From Indibacter alkaliphilus LW1 (GTDB lineage Bacteria; Bacteroidota; Bacteroidia; Cytophagales; Cyclobacteriaceae): 64,000 nt of DNA. Positions 52,497 to 61,237 of the stretch are shown here, piece by piece; position 1 is the first letter of the stretch; every line of letters begins with the position of its first letter. The DNA is taken from NCBI RefSeq assembly GCF_000295935.2, contig NZ_ALWO02000031.1, positions 63,113-127,112 of the forward strand, read 5' to 3'. The notes under the pieces are model-generated. The model ran no database searches and was not told where the DNA came from. It saw nothing but the letters and a program-made list of their open reading frames with translations. A program made the translations under genes and the position numbers.

Positions 52497-54050
52497 GCTA
52501 CTGGTTTTAATGGAAGGAATGGATATCGTTTCGAATGTGATATTTTTAGCTTTCGAAGATGTTTTGAAGTTTTCTATTACTTCCAGTACATCATAATCAA
52601 TAATTTTGGAATTACTTCCGTCAAGGACTACATGTTTGTCATTTGGTATTTCGTCCAAAGTTTTGATCAGCGCTCCTTTGTTGAGGAAGCTCATTTCTTC
52701 GGAAAGTTTAATTTTGATAATGTCTCCTTTGGTCGTTGTATTGCCTTCAATGATATGAGAGTTTTGGTAGTTTCTCAGAAGAATGTAAATGATGGCTACT
52801 CCCATTCCTAAGGCAATCCCAATCAACAGGTCAAATACAACTATGCCTAAGATGGTGATGATAAAGGGCAGGAACTGGTCCCATCCCAGTTTTGCCTGAG
52901 TTCTGAAAAGGGAGACTTTTGTCAATTTGTAACCCACTTGAAGCAATATTGCCGCAAGGCAGGCCAAAGGGATTAGATTTAAAAGACCTGGAATAAAAAT
53001 CACCGAGATGAATAACAGAAACCCGTGAAAAACAGCAGACATTTTTGTTCGTGCTCCTGAAGAAACGTTTGCCGAACTTCTTACTATGACAGCAGTAACT
53101 GGAAGACCGCCTATAAAACCATTGATTACATTGCCCACACCTTGGGCAAGCAACTCTCTGTTAGGGGGTGAGTTTCTTTTATATTTATCAATTTTATCGG
53201 CAGCTTCCAAGCTGAGAAGGGTTTCCAAACTCGCTATGATTCCAATTGTCACTGCGACCAGCCAAACATCCGAATGAAGAATTTGAGAGAAATCAGGGAA
53301 TCGGAAAAGGCTAAAAAAACCGCTGATATCACTTACTTCTGGAAGTATTACTTTGTCTTCTATATTGAGATAAAGTGCGGGGATAAAAAACTTGAAGAAT
53401 TTATTGATCCCCACACCTAACAATACAACTACCAAAGGGCCGGGGATCAACTTCGCTATCAAGCCCCGCTTGAAGAAAGGAAGGTCCCAGACTATCAAAA
53501 TCCCTAAAGAAACAACCGTAATAATTAATGCGCCAAAGTCAAACTCTTCCAGCAAGTTGCCCAGGTTTAACACAGCTTCCCAGTCATTTACAAATGGAAT
53601 ATATTGGGCTAAATTCTCGGTTTCATTTACTCCAAAGGCGTATGGGATTTGCTTTATGATCAGGATTATGCCAATCCCGGCCAGCATGCCTTTGATCACT
53701 GAGGTAGGGAAATAATAACCTATGATGCCCGCTTTCATAATGCCCAGAATAAGCTGGATCAAACCTGCCAAAACTACAGCAGAAAGGAAAATCTCAAAAG
53801 ATCCCAATTCTGAAATTGCATTCAACACAATTACGGTCAGTCCAGCTGCTGGTCCGGATACTGAAGTGTGGGAACCTGAAAGTGTGCCAATGACAATTCC
53901 TCCTACTACTCCTGCGATAATACCGGAAAACAAAGGGGCGCCTGAAGCCAGTGCAATACCGAGGCAGAGAGGTAAGGCAACGAGAAAAACAACTAATCCT
54001 GCGGGCAAGTCACTGTTCAAGTGACTGAACATATTTTGGGTCTTTTTCAT
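52488..54050 (-). CDS. SulP family inorganic anion transporter with STAS domain
   Basis: A 520-residue SLC26/SulP transporter. The membrane part (about residues 1-420) includes LPAGLVVFLVALPLCLGIAL, the VSGPAAGLTVIVLNAIS segment and the SLETLLSLEAADKIDKYKRN-type region (SLEALL motif). The C-terminus (about 440-520) is a short STAS-like domain (HVVLDGSNSKIIDYDVLEVI). SulP proteins carry sulfate, bicarbonate or other anions; the substrate cannot be read from sequence, and no carbonic anhydrase gene adjoins. The end overlaps ctlX. Confidence 0.93.
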   Translation of the reverse strand: MKKTQNMFSHLNSDLPAGLVVFLVALPLCLGIALASGAPLFSGIIAGVVGGIVIGTLSGSHTSVSGPAAGLTVIVLNAISELGSFEIFLSAVVLAGLIQLILGIMKAGIIGYYFPTSVIKGMLAGIGIILIIKQIPYAFGVNETENLAQYIPFVNDWEAVLNLGNLLEEFDFGALIITVVSLGILIVWDLPFFKRGLIAKLIPGPLVVVLLGVGINKFFKFFIPALYLNIEDKVILPEVSDISGFFSLFRFPDFSQILHSDVWLVAVTIGIIASLETLLSLEAADKIDKYKRNSPPNRELLAQGVGNVINGFIGGLPVTAVIVRSSANVSSGARTKMSAVFHGFLLFISVIFIPGLLNLIPLACLAAILLQVGYKLTKVSLFRTQAKLGWDQFLPFIITILGIVVFDLLIGIALGMGVAIIYILLRNYQNSHIIEGNTTTKGDIIKIKLSEEMSFLNKGALIKTLDEIPNDKHVVLDGSNSKIIDYDVLEVIENFKTSSKAKNITFETISIPSIKTSSLH

Positions 54051-54377
54051 TGAAATGCTGGAGGCTGGGTTTCAAAAATCGATACTCTAAAATAGGATAA
54101 TTAAGGATATTCCAGTTTGCCGAATAAAAAATAGTTTGGAAAAGGCATCTTTCTTTAGCCCTACTTTTCAAATTTGGATTAAAAAATAAACATGCCAAGC
54201 TTTTAACAATAACAATTAACTTGATAAAGTTGGATTGGTCTGTGGTTCTGAACTAGATTTTGGTGAAAAGGTCTTCATCTCAGCTTTTTTGATATTTGGA
54301 AAAATTAGTTTTCAGAGTGATATGAGAAAAAACACCCACCCAAAGCCCAAAGGACTTCGAGTGGATGAAAAAAAAGA
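54051..54377. other. Intergenic stretch, no gene seen
   Basis: A 327-nt gap between the start of the SulP gene and the end of purB, both on the minus strand. A 62-residue open frame (54010-54198) overlaps the SulP start and has no recognisable content. The sequence around 54330-54375 (CCACCC to GAGTGG) may be a weak terminator for purB, with poor pairing. Confidence 0.45.
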
Positions 54378-55724
54378 TCAATAGATTCCTGTATAATTGA
54401 AAGGGCTGATTTGTTTCAATTCAGCTTTCACAGCATCACTTATATTGAGGGTTTCGATAAAGTTCTGAATGGAGTCCTCAGTTATTTTGGTGTTGGTCCT
54501 GGTGAGCTCTTTAAGAGCTTCGTAAGGCTTTGGATAGCCTTCTCTTCTCAGTATGGTCTGAATTGCTTCAGCGACTACAGCCCAGTTTTCTTCCAGATCT
54601 GCATCGATGGCAGTTCTGTTGAGTTCCAGTTTACCAAGTCCTTTTTGCAAAGACTCAAAACTGATCAACATATGCGCCAAAGGCACTCCGATAATCCGGA
54701 GTACTGTACTGTCAGTAAGATCCCTTTGTAATCGGCTGATTGGAAGCTTGGCTGCCAGGTGTTCGAGTAGGGCATTGGCGATTCCCAGATTTCCTTCGGC
54801 ATTTTCAAAATCTATTGGGTTAACTTTGTGGGGCATGGCAGAGGAGCCAACTTCCCCGGCTTTGATTTTTTGTTTGAAATAATTCATGGCTACGTATTGC
54901 CATACATCTTTGGAAAAGTCGAGTAGGATGGTGTTGATCCTTTTCAACCCATCAAAGCATGCTGCCAGGTTGTCGTAATGTTCAATCTGAGTGGTAGGGT
55001 AGCTTCTTTCCAGTCCTAGATATTGAGAGACAAAACTATCTGCAAATGCATTCCAATCTACTTCAGGATAGGCTACGTGATGTGCATTCATATTACCGGT
55101 AGCTCCGCCAAATTTTGCAGCGTAAGGAACCTGTTTCAACAATTCCAATTGCTTTTCCAAACGGATAATGAACACCTGAATTTCTTTCCCAAGCCGGGTA
55201 GGGGAGGCTGGCTGCCCATGCGTTTTTGCTAGCATGGGAATTTCTCGCCAGTCTTTGGCTTGCTCCTGAAGTTTTTCAATGACCATTTGAAGTGAGGGTA
55301 AAATCACTTTTTCCAAACCTTCTTTGAGCATTAATGGCGTGGAAGTATTGTTGATATCCTGAGAAGTCAATCCGAAGTGAATAAACTCTTTGTATTCCTG
55401 CAAGCCTAAATCATCAAACTTTTCCTTGATAAAATATTCCACAGCTTTCACATCATGGTTGGTTATTTTTTCAGTTTTCTTGATGGTATCAGCATCGGAT
55501 AAGCTAAAATCTTCTGTGATTTTTCTCAACTTGGCGAAAAGGGCTTTGTCAAACCCATTCAATTGAGGAAGAGGTAATTCACAAAGGGCTATAAAGTATT
55601 CAATTTCTACATGTACCCTGTATTTGATCAGTGCAAACTCTGAAAAATAATCTCTTAAAGGGGTGGTTTTGGAACCATACCTGCCATCTACTGAGGTGAT
55701 GGCTGTCAGGTGAGTCAAGTCCAT
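54378..55724 (-). CDS. purB: Adenylosuccinate lyase
   Basis: Catalyses two steps of purine synthesis, cleaving SAICAR and adenylosuccinate with release of fumarate. The 448-residue protein has the family motifs: LTAITSVDGRYGSKTTPLRD, KITNHDVKAVEYFIKE, FIHFGLTSQDINNTSTPLML, MLAKTHGQPASPTRLGKE, and the signature GSSAMPHKVNPIDFENAEGN with the mobile catalytic serine loop. Length fits the shorter (E. coli-like) group. It stands alone. Confidence 0.97.
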   Translation of the reverse strand: MDLTHLTAITSVDGRYGSKTTPLRDYFSEFALIKYRVHVEIEYFIALCELPLPQLNGFDKALFAKLRKITEDFSLSDADTIKKTEKITNHDVKAVEYFIKEKFDDLGLQEYKEFIHFGLTSQDINNTSTPLMLKEGLEKVILPSLQMVIEKLQEQAKDWREIPMLAKTHGQPASPTRLGKEIQVFIIRLEKQLELLKQVPYAAKFGGATGNMNAHHVAYPEVDWNAFADSFVSQYLGLERSYPTTQIEHYDNLAACFDGLKRINTILLDFSKDVWQYVAMNYFKQKIKAGEVGSSAMPHKVNPIDFENAEGNLGIANALLEHLAAKLPISRLQRDLTDSTVLRIIGVPLAHMLISFESLQKGLGKLELNRTAIDADLEENWAVVAEAIQTILRREGYPKPYEALKELTRTNTKITEDSIQNFIETLNISDAVKAELKQISPFNYTGIY

Positions 55725-55878
55725 TTGAAGTTGATTTTTATATGAGCCTGCAATTTAGGCTATCCCATCGAAAAACCTGCCCTCCGTTTATAATTAAATG
55801 GCTTTAATCGAACCTTAATATTTGCCTTAAGAAAAATTCAAATAGTCTTAGGGCTTTTCTAGTAGTATCATTGCGGGA

Positions 55879-58110
55879 ATGAAACCTATTTATTTCTTAT
55901 TTACTTTACTCCTTTTTGCTTCTGTTCAGACTGTGTTTTCAAACAGTGACAAAGACAAGGAACTCAAAGAAAAAAAAGCCAAAGACAAAGAGTTTGGCAT
56001 GGAGATAGGGTATGCGGTTAAAGCAGTCAACCTGGACGGTTCGGTTGATGAGGGAGAGTGGGATGATACAGAAGTGATATCAGGGTTTGTCCAGCAGATT
56101 CCAAATGAAGGTATGCCGGCCAACCAAAATACAGAAGTTAGGGTGAAATACGATGAAGATTTTCTGTATATCGCAGCCACTCTTTATCAGAATGCACAGG
56201 AGGGATATGTTATTTCTTCACTCAAAAGGGATTTTAGATTTTATGAGAATGATGCTTTTGCCGTCACTTTAGGTCCCTATGATGATGGTAATAATGGGTT
56301 TATGTTTGCCGTAAATCCATACAACATACAAATGGAAGGCCTGATCTTCAATGGAGATAGGGTCTCTGATGTCTGGGACAATAAATGGTATTCCTCTGTC
56401 AAAAGGTTCGATGACCGCTGGGAAGTGGAAATGGCCATTCCATTCAAAACTTTGAGGTTTACAGAAGGTTCAGATTATTGGAGAGTCAACTTTTTGAGAA
56501 ATGACAGGAAAAATTTTGAGCGCTCCTCCTGGGTGCCAGTTCCGCTCAACCAAAGAATTCAAGGGATTGCTTTTTCAGGCTATCTCAACTGGGACGAACC
56601 CTTAAAAAAGCCAGGGGCAAATATTGCAGTCATACCCTATATTGCCGGGAATGGAGCCAAAGATTACAGATCTGAAGAGGGTGTCAGTTCTGGTGCCGCA
56701 GCAGGTTTTGATGCCAAGGTAGCCTTAAGTCCATCTATGAATCTAGACCTGACTTTTAATCCTGATTTCTCAACAGTAGAAGTTGATCAGCAACAAACCA
56801 ACCTGAACAGGTTTGAACTCTTCTTCCCGGAAAGAAGACAGTTTTTCCTTGAGAATGCAGACCTCTTTGGGGATTTTGGTTTTTCTTCTATCCGGCCATT
56901 TTTCTCCAGAAGAATTGGGATAGCCACAGACAGTATGGGCAGAAGTTCCAACAACAGAATCCTATACGGTGCAAGACTTAATGGAAATGTAGGAGACAAT
57001 ACGAGGGTAGGACTGCTCAACATGCAGACAGATACGGAAGATGCTGTAGGCTATCCGGGACAAAACTATACTGTAGCTACAGCACAGAGGAAAGTTTTCA
57101 GCAGGTCCAATATTGCAGCCATATTTGTTAATAGGCAGACTACGGGTTCGGTTGCAGAGCCGGGTAGGGATATTGCCAATTACAATAGGGTAGTCGGTTT
57201 GGATTATAACCTTGCCTCTGCGGATAATAAATGGACCGGTAAGTTTTTCTATCACCAATCTTTCAGCCCGGATGTGACAGGGGATTCAAAATCACATGCA
57301 AGTCACTTGAGTTACAATACCAAGAAATGGATCGTACGTTGGAACCATGAATATGTAGGTGAAAACTACAATGCAGAAGTAGGCTTTGTGCCAAGGTCTT
57401 CCTACTGGAGGTTTGAGCCAAGCATGATGTACAGATTGGTGTCCAATAGCAGTAAGATCTTTCAACAGACCTTCCAATTGGCTTATGATGTTTATACTGA
57501 TGAGAGCTTTGGTCTGAAAACTGATGAAAGGATGACCTTTGCTTACAGGCTTTATTTTAAAAACACATCCACATTACAATTCCGGGTATTTAATGAATAT
57601 GTGTATTTGTTCAGTCCTTTTGATCCGACCAGAACAGGTGGAGAACAATTAGCTGCCGGAACGGATTACTCCTATACCCGAACAGGATTGACGTATTCTT
57701 CTGATTCCAGAAAGCTTTTCAATTATTCCAGTACTGTGTATGCAGGGGAATATTTTAATGGGGAAAGACTTTTTGTCAATACGAATATCAATTATAGGTT
57801 TCAGCCCTATGGGAATATTTCACTTTTTGCCGAGTACAATAAAATTGATATGCCGGATCCATACAATGATGCCAGTCTATGGCTTGTTGGACCTAAAATG
57901 GATGTTTCCTTTACCGACAAACTATTCCTGAGCACTTTTGTGCAGTACAATTCTCAGATTGATAATGTTAACATTAACACCCGTTTTCAGTGGAGATTCA
58001 AACCAGTTTCTGATTTATTTGTTGTCTTCACAGACAATTATCATCCAGAGAGCTTACAAATTAAAAACCGTGCATTAATTTTGAAGCTGACTTATTGGAT
58101 CAACGTGTAA
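55879..58110 (+). CDS. DUF5916 exported outer-membrane protein with CBM9-like domain
   Basis: A 743-residue exported protein, signal peptide ending near VFSNS (residue 22). Residues about 45-235 form a carbohydrate-binding family 9-like domain (VNLDGSVDEGEWDDTEVISG, VRVKYDEDFLYIAATLYQ, WEVEMAIPFKTLRF). The rest is the DUF5916 barrel (MNLDLTFNPDFSTVEVDQQQ, NRFELFFPERRQFFLENADL, FFSRRIGI). The C-terminus is a beta-strand-rich outer-membrane domain ending LILKLTYWINV. Role is unknown; surface-exposed binding is suggested. The PaaE-like reductase gene starts 12 nt downstream. Confidence 0.93.
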   Translation: MKPIYFLFTLLLFASVQTVFSNSDKDKELKEKKAKDKEFGMEIGYAVKAVNLDGSVDEGEWDDTEVISGFVQQIPNEGMPANQNTEVRVKYDEDFLYIAATLYQNAQEGYVISSLKRDFRFYENDAFAVTLGPYDDGNNGFMFAVNPYNIQMEGLIFNGDRVSDVWDNKWYSSVKRFDDRWEVEMAIPFKTLRFTEGSDYWRVNFLRNDRKNFERSSWVPVPLNQRIQGIAFSGYLNWDEPLKKPGANIAVIPYIAGNGAKDYRSEEGVSSGAAAGFDAKVALSPSMNLDLTFNPDFSTVEVDQQQTNLNRFELFFPERRQFFLENADLFGDFGFSSIRPFFSRRIGIATDSMGRSSNNRILYGARLNGNVGDNTRVGLLNMQTDTEDAVGYPGQNYTVATAQRKVFSRSNIAAIFVNRQTTGSVAEPGRDIANYNRVVGLDYNLASADNKWTGKFFYHQSFSPDVTGDSKSHASHLSYNTKKWIVRWNHEYVGENYNAEVGFVPRSSYWRFEPSMMYRLVSNSSKIFQQTFQLAYDVYTDESFGLKTDERMTFAYRLYFKNTSTLQFRVFNEYVYLFSPFDPTRTGGEQLAAGTDYSYTRTGLTYSSDSRKLFNYSSTVYAGEYFNGERLFVNTNINYRFQPYGNISLFAEYNKIDMPDPYNDASLWLVGPKMDVSFTDKLFLSTFVQYNSQIDNVNINTRFQWRFKPVSDLFVVFTDNYHPESLQIKNRALILKLTYWINV

Positions 58111-58122
58111 AGGAAAGCGGGA

Positions 58123-59229
58123 ATGTTTAATTTATTTAAGAAGAAAAAAGAAGAAAATAATAAAGGTGATCAATATCTCTCTCTCAAGATCAGAGAAGTG
58201 GTAAAAGAAACGCCAGATACAGTCACTATTTTTTTTGAGCAGCCAGAGCCTTATCTCGATTATAAGGCAGGTCAATATCTAACAGTAATTTTGGATGTCA
58301 ATGGGAAAGAGGAGCGGAGATCCTACAGCCTTTGTACTTCTCCCTTTGTTGATCCCTATCCCGGGATCACTGTCAAGCGGGTTTCGGGGGGATTGGTTTC
58401 CAATTATCTGAATGATCAGATTAGACCGGGGAAAACCATAGAAATTATGAAACCCCTGGGGAACTTTGTCAGTGAGTACCACTCCAAAAACAAAAGGAAT
58501 TTTGTAATGATTGCAGGCGGCTCTGGCATTACTCCAATTATGGGTATTACCAAATCTGTTTTGGTCAATGAGCCCGAATCTAAAGTGACTTTGCTGTATT
58601 GCAGCCGTTCTGAAGATCAGATTATTTTCAAAAATGAACTGGAAAAGCTTGAAGAAAAATATGATGGTAGACTGATGGTTATTCATAACCTCAGCAAACC
58701 CTTGGATTCATGGACCGGTCTGAAAGGAAGGCTGGATGCTGAAAAAATCAAGGATGTGCTAGATTCCACAGTGGAATTGAGAAAGGATACCAATAGATTT
58801 TATGTCTGCGGCCCAGAAGGATTGATGAAAACTGGGATAGAAACTTTAAAACAGCTTGGTATTCCGGATGAAAGGATCATGGAAGAAAGCTTTTATTCTG
58901 ACCTAGACGCCAAAGAGCAGGAAATGAAGGAAGCCGGACTCTTATCTCCCGAACTTACCCGCGAAGTAGAGGTGATTGTTGAAGGAGAAAGCTTTACCTT
59001 TGAGGTACCTGCGGGCAAAACAATCCTGGAAGCAGGACTGGATGAAGATGTAGATATGCCTTACAGTTGTCAAAGTGGTCTTTGTACAGCATGCAGAGGC
59101 AGGTTGATTTCCGGAAAAGTGGACATGATTGAAGATGCAGGATTGAGTGAAAGTGAAATTGCGGAGGGATATATCCTCTGTTGTTCTTCAAAGCCCGCCA
59201 GCTCAGATATCAAAATAAACATTGAATAA
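58123..59229 (+). CDS. PaaE-like ferredoxin-NAD(P)H reductase with [2Fe-2S] domain
   Basis: A 368-residue FNR-type electron-transfer protein. The FAD domain has RRSYSLCTSP (RxYS) and GGLVSNYLNDQIRPG; the NAD(P) domain has MIAGGSGITPIMGI and CGPEGLMKTGIETL. The C-terminal [2Fe-2S] domain (about 283-368) has cysteines C316, C321, C324 and C354 (plant type, CX4CX2CX29C). The architecture matches phenylacetyl-CoA epoxidase reductase PaaE, but no other paa gene is present, so it may serve another oxygenase or a desaturase. It is co-directional and 12 nt from DUF5916; the next gene overlaps its stop. Confidence 0.92.
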   Translation: MFNLFKKKKEENNKGDQYLSLKIREVVKETPDTVTIFFEQPEPYLDYKAGQYLTVILDVNGKEERRSYSLCTSPFVDPYPGITVKRVSGGLVSNYLNDQIRPGKTIEIMKPLGNFVSEYHSKNKRNFVMIAGGSGITPIMGITKSVLVNEPESKVTLLYCSRSEDQIIFKNELEKLEEKYDGRLMVIHNLSKPLDSWTGLKGRLDAEKIKDVLDSTVELRKDTNRFYVCGPEGLMKTGIETLKQLGIPDERIMEESFYSDLDAKEQEMKEAGLLSPELTREVEVIVEGESFTFEVPAGKTILEAGLDEDVDMPYSCQSGLCTACRGRLISGKVDMIEDAGLSESEIAEGYILCCSSKPASSDIKINIE

Positions 59230-59731
59230 AATAGCTTTGGACAAAGTCTTTATTAGAAAAAAATTCGACACCTTGGAAAGGAATGCACTCATCATGATGG
59301 CCATTCCGCTTCCGTTTTTTGCATTATCCTATTTGTTTACCACAAGCAGTACGATAAGCTACCAGGTACCTGACCTTCCCTTGATTTTGGATACTTTATT
59401 GCTCACTTTGGTAATAGTGATGCTGGGAGTTCATTATTTCAATTTCCGGGCTGCTATCAAATCTGCCAGATTGGAGGGCAAAAGTCTTGAAGACAAAGTG
59501 CTAAGGTATTCACAAGCGACCATGAAGCGGCTTTGGGTACTATTTGTTGTAATTTTGCTTTGCGCAGCTGGTTTGTTGGTGTATCAAAATCCAGGATATA
59601 CAATTTCCTTTGCGATTGCTTTGGTTTTCTTCTCTTTGGGAAAACCTACACCTGACAGAATCATAAGGTTACTCAAGTTGAGAGGTGAGGAAAAAGAAGA
59701 AATTGAAGCTTTGAAAATTAGAAACCGCTGA
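59222..59731 (+). CDS. Small multipass membrane protein (169 aa)
   Basis: I do not recognise this protein. Four membrane helices are visible (ALIMMAIPLPFFALSYLF, ILDTLLLTLVIVMLGVHYF, LWVLFVVILLCAAGLLVY, YTISFAIALVFFSLG) with a charged loop (RAAIKSARLEGKSLEDKVLR) and a basic C-terminus. The likely start is TTG 59222, whose coding overlaps the reductase stop by 8 nt. A shorter start inside the first helix (ATG near 59294) would lose the basic N-terminus. The coupling suggests a role with the reductase, which is inference. Confidence 0.65.
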   Translation: MNKIALDKVFIRKKFDTLERNALIMMAIPLPFFALSYLFTTSSTISYQVPDLPLILDTLLLTLVIVMLGVHYFNFRAAIKSARLEGKSLEDKVLRYSQATMKRLWVLFVVILLCAAGLLVYQNPGYTISFAIALVFFSLGKPTPDRIIRLLKLRGEEKEEIEALKIRNR

Positions 59732-59733
59732 TT

Positions 59734-60051
59734 TTATTCGGCATCGTGCCTTTTGGGGACACCAGGGTTTATAAAAGTAAAACCTCTTGCATCATTGCCT
59801 TCATAAAAATCCACCTTCATTCCCATCAAAAACATGTAGTGTTTCTTTTCTATTAAAATTGAAATCCCATCTATTTCAAACTGCTGGTCTCCTTCTTTGG
59901 GTTTGTCAAACCCAAGCATGTAGGACATTCCGCCGCATCCGCCTCCTTTCACTCCCACACGGAGGGAATAATCAGCCGGAATGTTTTTATTGTTGATAAT
60001 GTTTTTGATTTCAGCTTGAGCTTTGTCAGTAATATTAATTGGGATAAGCAT
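59734..60051 (-). CDS. A-type Fe-S carrier (IscA/HesB fold) lacking the C-terminal cysteine pair
   Basis: A 105-residue A-type carrier fold: LIPINITDKAQAEIKNII, LRVGVKGGGCGGMSYMLGFD with the first ligand Cys39, and ARGFTFINPG at the C-terminal end. Normal IscA/SufA/ErpA proteins have a CGC (CxC) motif after this; here the sequence ends in VPKRHDAE with no further cysteine. ATG 60051 starts the conserved region; a longer TTG start adds five residues with one extra Cys outside the site. It may use a different ligand set or form a bridge through partners. It converges on the membrane protein gene with a 2-nt gap. Confidence 0.85.
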   Translation of the reverse strand: MLIPINITDKAQAEIKNIINNKNIPADYSLRVGVKGGGCGGMSYMLGFDKPKEGDQQFEIDGISILIEKKHYMFLMGMKVDFYEGNDARGFTFINPGVPKRHDAE

Positions 60052-60083
60052 GTCAATACAATTCAATTTTCCGTTATGAAGTT

Positions 60084-60091
60084 CAAAATTA
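60084..60091 (-). promoter_or_regulatory. -7 promoter element for the A-type carrier gene
   Basis: Read on the minus strand this is TAATTTTG, an exact TAnnTTTG match 32 nt upstream of the start at 60051. The same 12-mer AGTTCAAAATTA is seen upstream of pta. Confidence 0.4.
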
Positions 60092-60256
60092 CAGCTGAAC
60101 TTAAGGAAATTCTTCGTCTACTTTATCAAAACCTGAAGATGGGAGATTTCCTTTTAACAAGATTTTGATTCTGGTTTTCAATCCTCAAAATAACGATTCC
60201 CAAAGTTTCAAAGCAATCAATATTTTCGGATATTCGACCCAAACTAAAAATAGACT

Positions 60257-60778
60257 ATGGAGTATTTGGCCGACTTATTAAAAATTGTATTACCGGCAGG
60301 GCTGGTTATCTACGGCATGTATCTCACCATCATGAGCTTTCTCAAAAAGGAAAGGGATAAAATGCTGGTAGAAATAAAAACTCAGAACACCCAAACTATC
60401 CTTCCTATACGACTTCAGGCCGGAGAAAGAATTTGCTTGCTTTTGGAAAGGGTTACGCCAAACAATCTTATCAGAAGGGTGAACAGCCCTGAGTTTACCG
60501 CCCAGGATCTTTATCATAAATTGATTTATGAGATTCGGGAAGAATTCAACCACAACCTTTCACAGCAGGTTTATTTCACGGATGAGACCTGGGAAAGTGT
60601 AAGGAGAGCTGTAGAAAGTGTGATCACAATGGTCAATACTGCTATGCAGGACATGCCGGATGAAGCAAGAGGTCTTGACCTGGCCAAAAGAATTTTTCAG
60701 ATTTCCTTAGACCAAAAATCTGATACCATTCAGAAAGCATTAAGAAATGTAAAAGACGAAATCAGGATATTTTTCTAA
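60257..60778 (+). CDS. Membrane-anchored hypothetical protein, DUF7935-like
   Basis: A 173-residue protein with one N-terminal membrane helix (IVLPAGLVIYGMYLTIMSFL, about 10-29) and a cytosolic helical domain: ILPIRLQAGERICLLLERVT, LYHKLIYEIREEFNHNLSQQ, VYFTDETWESVRRAVESVIT, RIFQISLDQKSDTIQKALR. I believe this is the DUF7935 family widespread in Bacteroidota; function unknown. The YkvA-like gene follows after 9 nt, so they are probably co-transcribed. Confidence 0.75.
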   Translation: MEYLADLLKIVLPAGLVIYGMYLTIMSFLKKERDKMLVEIKTQNTQTILPIRLQAGERICLLLERVTPNNLIRRVNSPEFTAQDLYHKLIYEIREEFNHNLSQQVYFTDETWESVRRAVESVITMVNTAMQDMPDEARGLDLAKRIFQISLDQKSDTIQKALRNVKDEIRIFF

Positions 60779-60787
60779 ATTGTAAAC

Positions 60788-61204
60788 ATGACTTCATTCA
60801 AAGACAAATCATTTGATTTTTTTACTAAAGCGAAATTGCTGTATTCCAAAAAAGCTGAGGAGATAGCTGGGTCTGAGAATAAAATCAGAAAGCTGATTGA
60901 AAAAGTAAAACTTAGGCTCGAGACTGTATCCCATAATCCTAAAATTCAGGAGGCATTGGAACCTATTTTGGTTTTCAAAAGAATGCTGATAGCGCATAAA
61001 AAGAAAGATTTTAAAGTTTCCGGCAGAACTCTGGGATTGATCGTTCTGGGTTTGTTGTACTTTGTTACTCCTATAGACTTAATTCCTGATTTTATTCCTG
61101 TTATTGGCTATGTTGATGACCTTTCAGTGCTTTTGGCTGTTTTCAGTGCGGTAAGGGATGAGGTAGAGGAATTTAGAAAATGGGAGAAAACCAAGCTTTT
61201 TTGA
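60788..61204 (+). CDS. YkvA family (DUF1232) membrane protein
   Basis: A 138-residue protein. The DUF1232 signature is LYFVTPIDLIPDFIPVIGYV plus DDLSVLL near residues 93-118, with a preceding hydrophobic helix (LGLIVLGLLYFVTP). The N-terminal half is helical and charged (AKLLYSKKAEEIAGSENKIR). The family is membrane-associated, and its role is unknown. It follows the DUF7935-like gene by 9 nt. Confidence 0.93.
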   Translation: MTSFKDKSFDFFTKAKLLYSKKAEEIAGSENKIRKLIEKVKLRLETVSHNPKIQEALEPILVFKRMLIAHKKKDFKVSGRTLGLIVLGLLYFVTPIDLIPDFIPVIGYVDDLSVLLAVFSAVRDEVEEFRKWEKTKLF

Positions 61205-61237
61205 GCTTGTTGAATCAGTTGAAACTTTGAAGACTTT

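Noticed and set aside
54010-54198. Minus-strand open frame of 62 residues
   Set aside because: It overlaps the N-terminus of the SulP gene and has no recognisable pattern.
54330-54375. Terminator hairpin after purB
   Set aside because: The CCACCC/GAGTGG arms pair poorly across a long loop, so I did not list it as a feature.
58123-59229. Part of a phenylacetate degradation (paa) cluster
   Set aside because: Only the reductase resembles PaaE; no paaABCD, paaK or related genes are in the window.
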